Shown: positions 6,197 through 7,192 of the stretch, piece after piece
Layout: the number at the start of each line of letters is the position of its first letter
Position numbering within the stretch: position 1 is the stretch's first letter
NCBI GenBank assembly: GCA_002305575.1
Contig: DBPP01000044.1
Span: forward strand, 1 to 7,192
DNA from: Ruminococcaceae bacterium UBA1417
GTDB lineage: Bacteria > Bacillota > Clostridia > Oscillospirales > Acutalibacteraceae
Length of the DNA stretch: 7,192 nt
Reading direction: 5' to 3'
Notes under the pieces: generated by a model
Databases searched by the model: none
Seen by the model: the letters and a program-made list of their open reading frames with translations, nothing else
What the model was told of the DNA's origin: nothing
Position numbers and translations under genes: made by a program

Positions 6197-6235
6197 GAGG
6201 AAATTGAACAATTTATTTAGAAAGCAGGGAAAATC

Positions 6236-6736
6236 ATGCGGTACACCATGCGGCAAATTTCGGAACGGTTCGGGCTTCCGGCCTCCACCATCCGGTATTA
6301 CGAGGAGCAGGGGCTCCTGACGAACGTCGGGCGGACGCCATCGGGCCAGCGGATCTTCACCGACGCGCACGTGGGGCAGCTCGGGACAATTGGTTGCTTC
6401 AAAAACACGGGCATGACCATCGCACAGATGCGGGCGTTTTTCCGGTTTGAGGCGCAGGAGCGCGAGCACATCGACGATCTGCTCGCGCTCCTCAGAGAAA
6501 ACCGCAGGGACGTGGAGCGCCAACTCGAGCAGATTCAGAGCAACTACCGCCACCTTTTGCGCAAGCTGCGGTACTATGAGGCGATTCAGGCGAGCTTTGA
6601 GCAGGGGACGCCACACCCGGACTGGGCGGACTACGCAAACGCGGATGTCGCGCTGCCCGACCTATTCGAAGCCGCGGACGATAAAACGGCGGATGACGCG
6701 GACGGCGGGCGGGAAATCAGCACTCTGCAAGCTTAA
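6236..6736 (+). CDS. MerR family transcriptional regulator
   Basis: A 166-aa DNA-binding regulator. The N-terminal winged helix-turn-helix is typical of MerR: YTMRQISERFGLPASTIRYY (3-22), EEQGLL (23-28), the wing RTPSGQRIFTDAHV (33-46) and LGTIGCFKNTGMTIAQMRAF (49-68). A long dimerisation coiled coil follows (about 72-120, rich in Glu, Arg, Leu and Gln). The C-terminal tail (121-166) is acidic and low in complexity, with no recognised ligand domain. Cys54 is the only cysteine, so it lacks SoxR's iron-sulfur cluster and the metal-binding cysteines of MerR/CueR/ZntR. A lone cysteine at about this position occurs in the aldehyde/electrophile-sensing NmlR/AdhR group, which fits control of the divergent reductase. 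The start at 6236 has a modest CAGGGA (6225-6230); an in-frame ATG at 6248 is possible but would shorten the first strand. The effector is inference. Confidence 0.93.
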   Translation: MRYTMRQISERFGLPASTIRYYEEQGLLTNVGRTPSGQRIFTDAHVGQLGTIGCFKNTGMTIAQMRAFFRFEAQEREHIDDLLALLRENRRDVERQLEQIQSNYRHLLRKLRYYEAIQASFEQGTPHPDWADYANADVALPDLFEAADDKTADDADGGREISTLQA

Positions 6737-6752
6737 ATGTTGCTTTAAATTT

Positions 6753-6787
6753 AAAACAAACCAAGCGTTTGGTACGGCTTGTGTTTT
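6753..6787 (+). terminator. Possible weak terminator after the MerR gene
   Basis: AAAACA (6753-6758) can pair with TGTTTT (6782-6787) and CAAGC (6762-6766) with GCTTG (6777-6781). This gives an 11-bp stem with a three-base bulge, a 10-nt loop and a T-rich 3' arm. It is 16 nt past the MerR stop. The stem is imperfect and A/T-rich, so it is only a candidate. Confidence 0.3.
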
Positions 6788-6831
6788 GCGATCTTACGAC
6801 TCCCCAAAGTGCCGGTTTGCTCAATGTATAG

Positions 6832-7002
6832 GATGATCAAAACACGCGCGGATACCGACATTCCGGGGATGAGATTGCCTTGATCCATACCGCCGATTCC
6901 GAGGTCAAGAAGAAAAAATCGTTTGCAAAGGTGCGCGCCGGTCAGGCGTGTATCCTCATGGAAAGCATAAAAAATGGGTGCCGGGACCCACGTCCCAAAT
7001 AG
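6832..7002 (+). pseudogene. Possible decayed coding remnant
   Basis: The frame is open for 56 codons between TAG at 6829 and TAG at 7000 and reads like protein in its middle: GDEIALIHTADSEV, then KKKKSFAKVRAGQACILM, then ESIKNG. There is no ATG/GTG start with a ribosome binding site at its beginning. The pattern (E-V/I-K-K, then V-R-x-G-Q-A) loosely recalls the N-terminus of SPFH-domain proteins such as B. subtilis YdjI. In another frame, 3' of it, GGPEVPAINLRTPFVIGVF could be a further piece. This is weak visual similarity only; it may be chance. Confidence 0.2.
6969..6996 (-). other. Overlapping alternative hairpins, terminator-like on the minus strand
   Basis: TGGGT (6975-6979) pairs with ACCCA (6986-6990). 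Seen on the minus strand this hairpin is followed by six T residues (complement of 6969-6974). The same bases can instead form GGGAC (6983-6987) with GTCCC (6992-6996); the two stems exclude each other. No gene on the minus strand clearly needs a terminator here, so the meaning is uncertain. Confidence 0.3.
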
Positions 7003-7192
7003 AATGATTGTCCTGTGCGACCCGCATTGTCCATGGAGGACCGGAGGTGCCGGCGATAAATTTACGGACACCTTTTGTTATAGGCGTGTTTATTTGTGAG
7101 TATTAAGAAAGCAAGAGGTTTGAAGACCTGCAAAAAAAAGTCAAGTAAAATTTTCGAGAGAATGAGCAAAAAAAACGAGCGCACAAATCTAA

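Larger units (their letters stand above)
6737..7192. other. 456-bp region without a convincing intact gene
   Basis: Apart from the candidate terminator, remnant and hairpins listed separately, I see no supported gene here. An AT-rich palindrome TTTAAATTTAAA lies at 6744-6755. Base composition drops from the GC-rich coding style of the rest of the window, and the last ~110 bases (from 7081) are markedly A-rich, with runs of eight A at 7132-7139 and 7165-7172. No tRNA, rRNA start, repeat array or confident promoter was found. Confidence 0.6.

Noticed and set aside
6901..6915. GAGGTCAAGAAGAAA resembles GAGGTCAAGAGGAAA beside the MerR operator (6189-6203), 14 of 15 bases
   Set aside because: It lacks the palindromic partner arm and any promoter, so a second operator is unlikely; probably coincidence in purine-rich sequence.
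6751..7071. 106-codon minus-strand open frame in the 3' region
   Set aside because: It would start with GTG and has no good ribosome binding site, no recognisable domain, and a terminator-like hairpin inside it.
1..7192. CRISPR arrays, insertion sequences, tRNA genes, phage genes
   Set aside because: No spaced direct repeats, transposase, terminal inverted repeats, tRNA cloverleaf or phage-type genes were seen on reading both strands.

Overview
The window looks like a chromosomal stretch from a GC-rich Clostridia-type Firmicute, most likely a gut Oscillospirales/Ruminococcaceae relative. The reasons are strong purine-rich ribosome binding sites (GGAGG type), a Firmicute-like 23S rRNA 3' end, and a lipoprotein/MBOAT/DHHW locus of a type I associate with that group. 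The assignment rests on gene style and my memory of families, not on a database search.

Layout. (1) Bases 1-148 are the 3' end of a 23S rRNA gene, followed by a spacer with no recognisable 5S rRNA and a very clear intrinsic terminator (241-271). (2) A near-consensus extended -10 promoter (326-354) drives a short operon. It encodes a 102-aa protein with a possible duplicated beta-alpha-beta (tautomerase-like) pattern and two tandem GNAT acetyltransferases about 70% identical to each other (376-1817). (3) After a weak terminator comes a three-gene operon (1937-5064): a secreted lipoprotein, an AlgI/PatA-like MBOAT membrane O-acyltransferase, and a membrane-anchored DHHW/AlgJ-like SGNH-type acetyltransferase. 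Together these make up a probable cell-envelope or exopolysaccharide O-acetylation module. (4) A long hairpin flanked by A and T tracts (5063-5115) serves as a bidirectional terminator between this operon and a convergent gene. (5) On the minus strand lies an aldo/keto reductase closely resembling E. coli YghZ/Gpr (5138-6130), divergent from a MerR-family regulator (6236-6736). Between them is a perfect 22-bp palindrome placed inside the 19-bp spacer of the reductase promoter, the textbook arrangement for MerR-type activation. (6) Bases 6737-7192 hold no convincing intact gene. They contain a candidate weak terminator, a possible decayed coding remnant, overlapping alternative hairpins and an A-rich end.

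How the parts work together. The MBOAT protein is expected to move acyl groups across the membrane to the DHHW enzyme, which would esterify an extracytoplasmic glycan; the lipoprotein is a candidate accessory factor. The MerR protein probably senses an aldehyde or other electrophile, perhaps through its single Cys54, and switches on the reductase that removes such compounds. The most notable item is the operator. It matches the enterobacterial SoxR box except for the two central bases, yet the regulator has none of SoxR's iron-sulfur cysteines. I see no phage, transposon or CRISPR system and no clearly unprecedented machinery.
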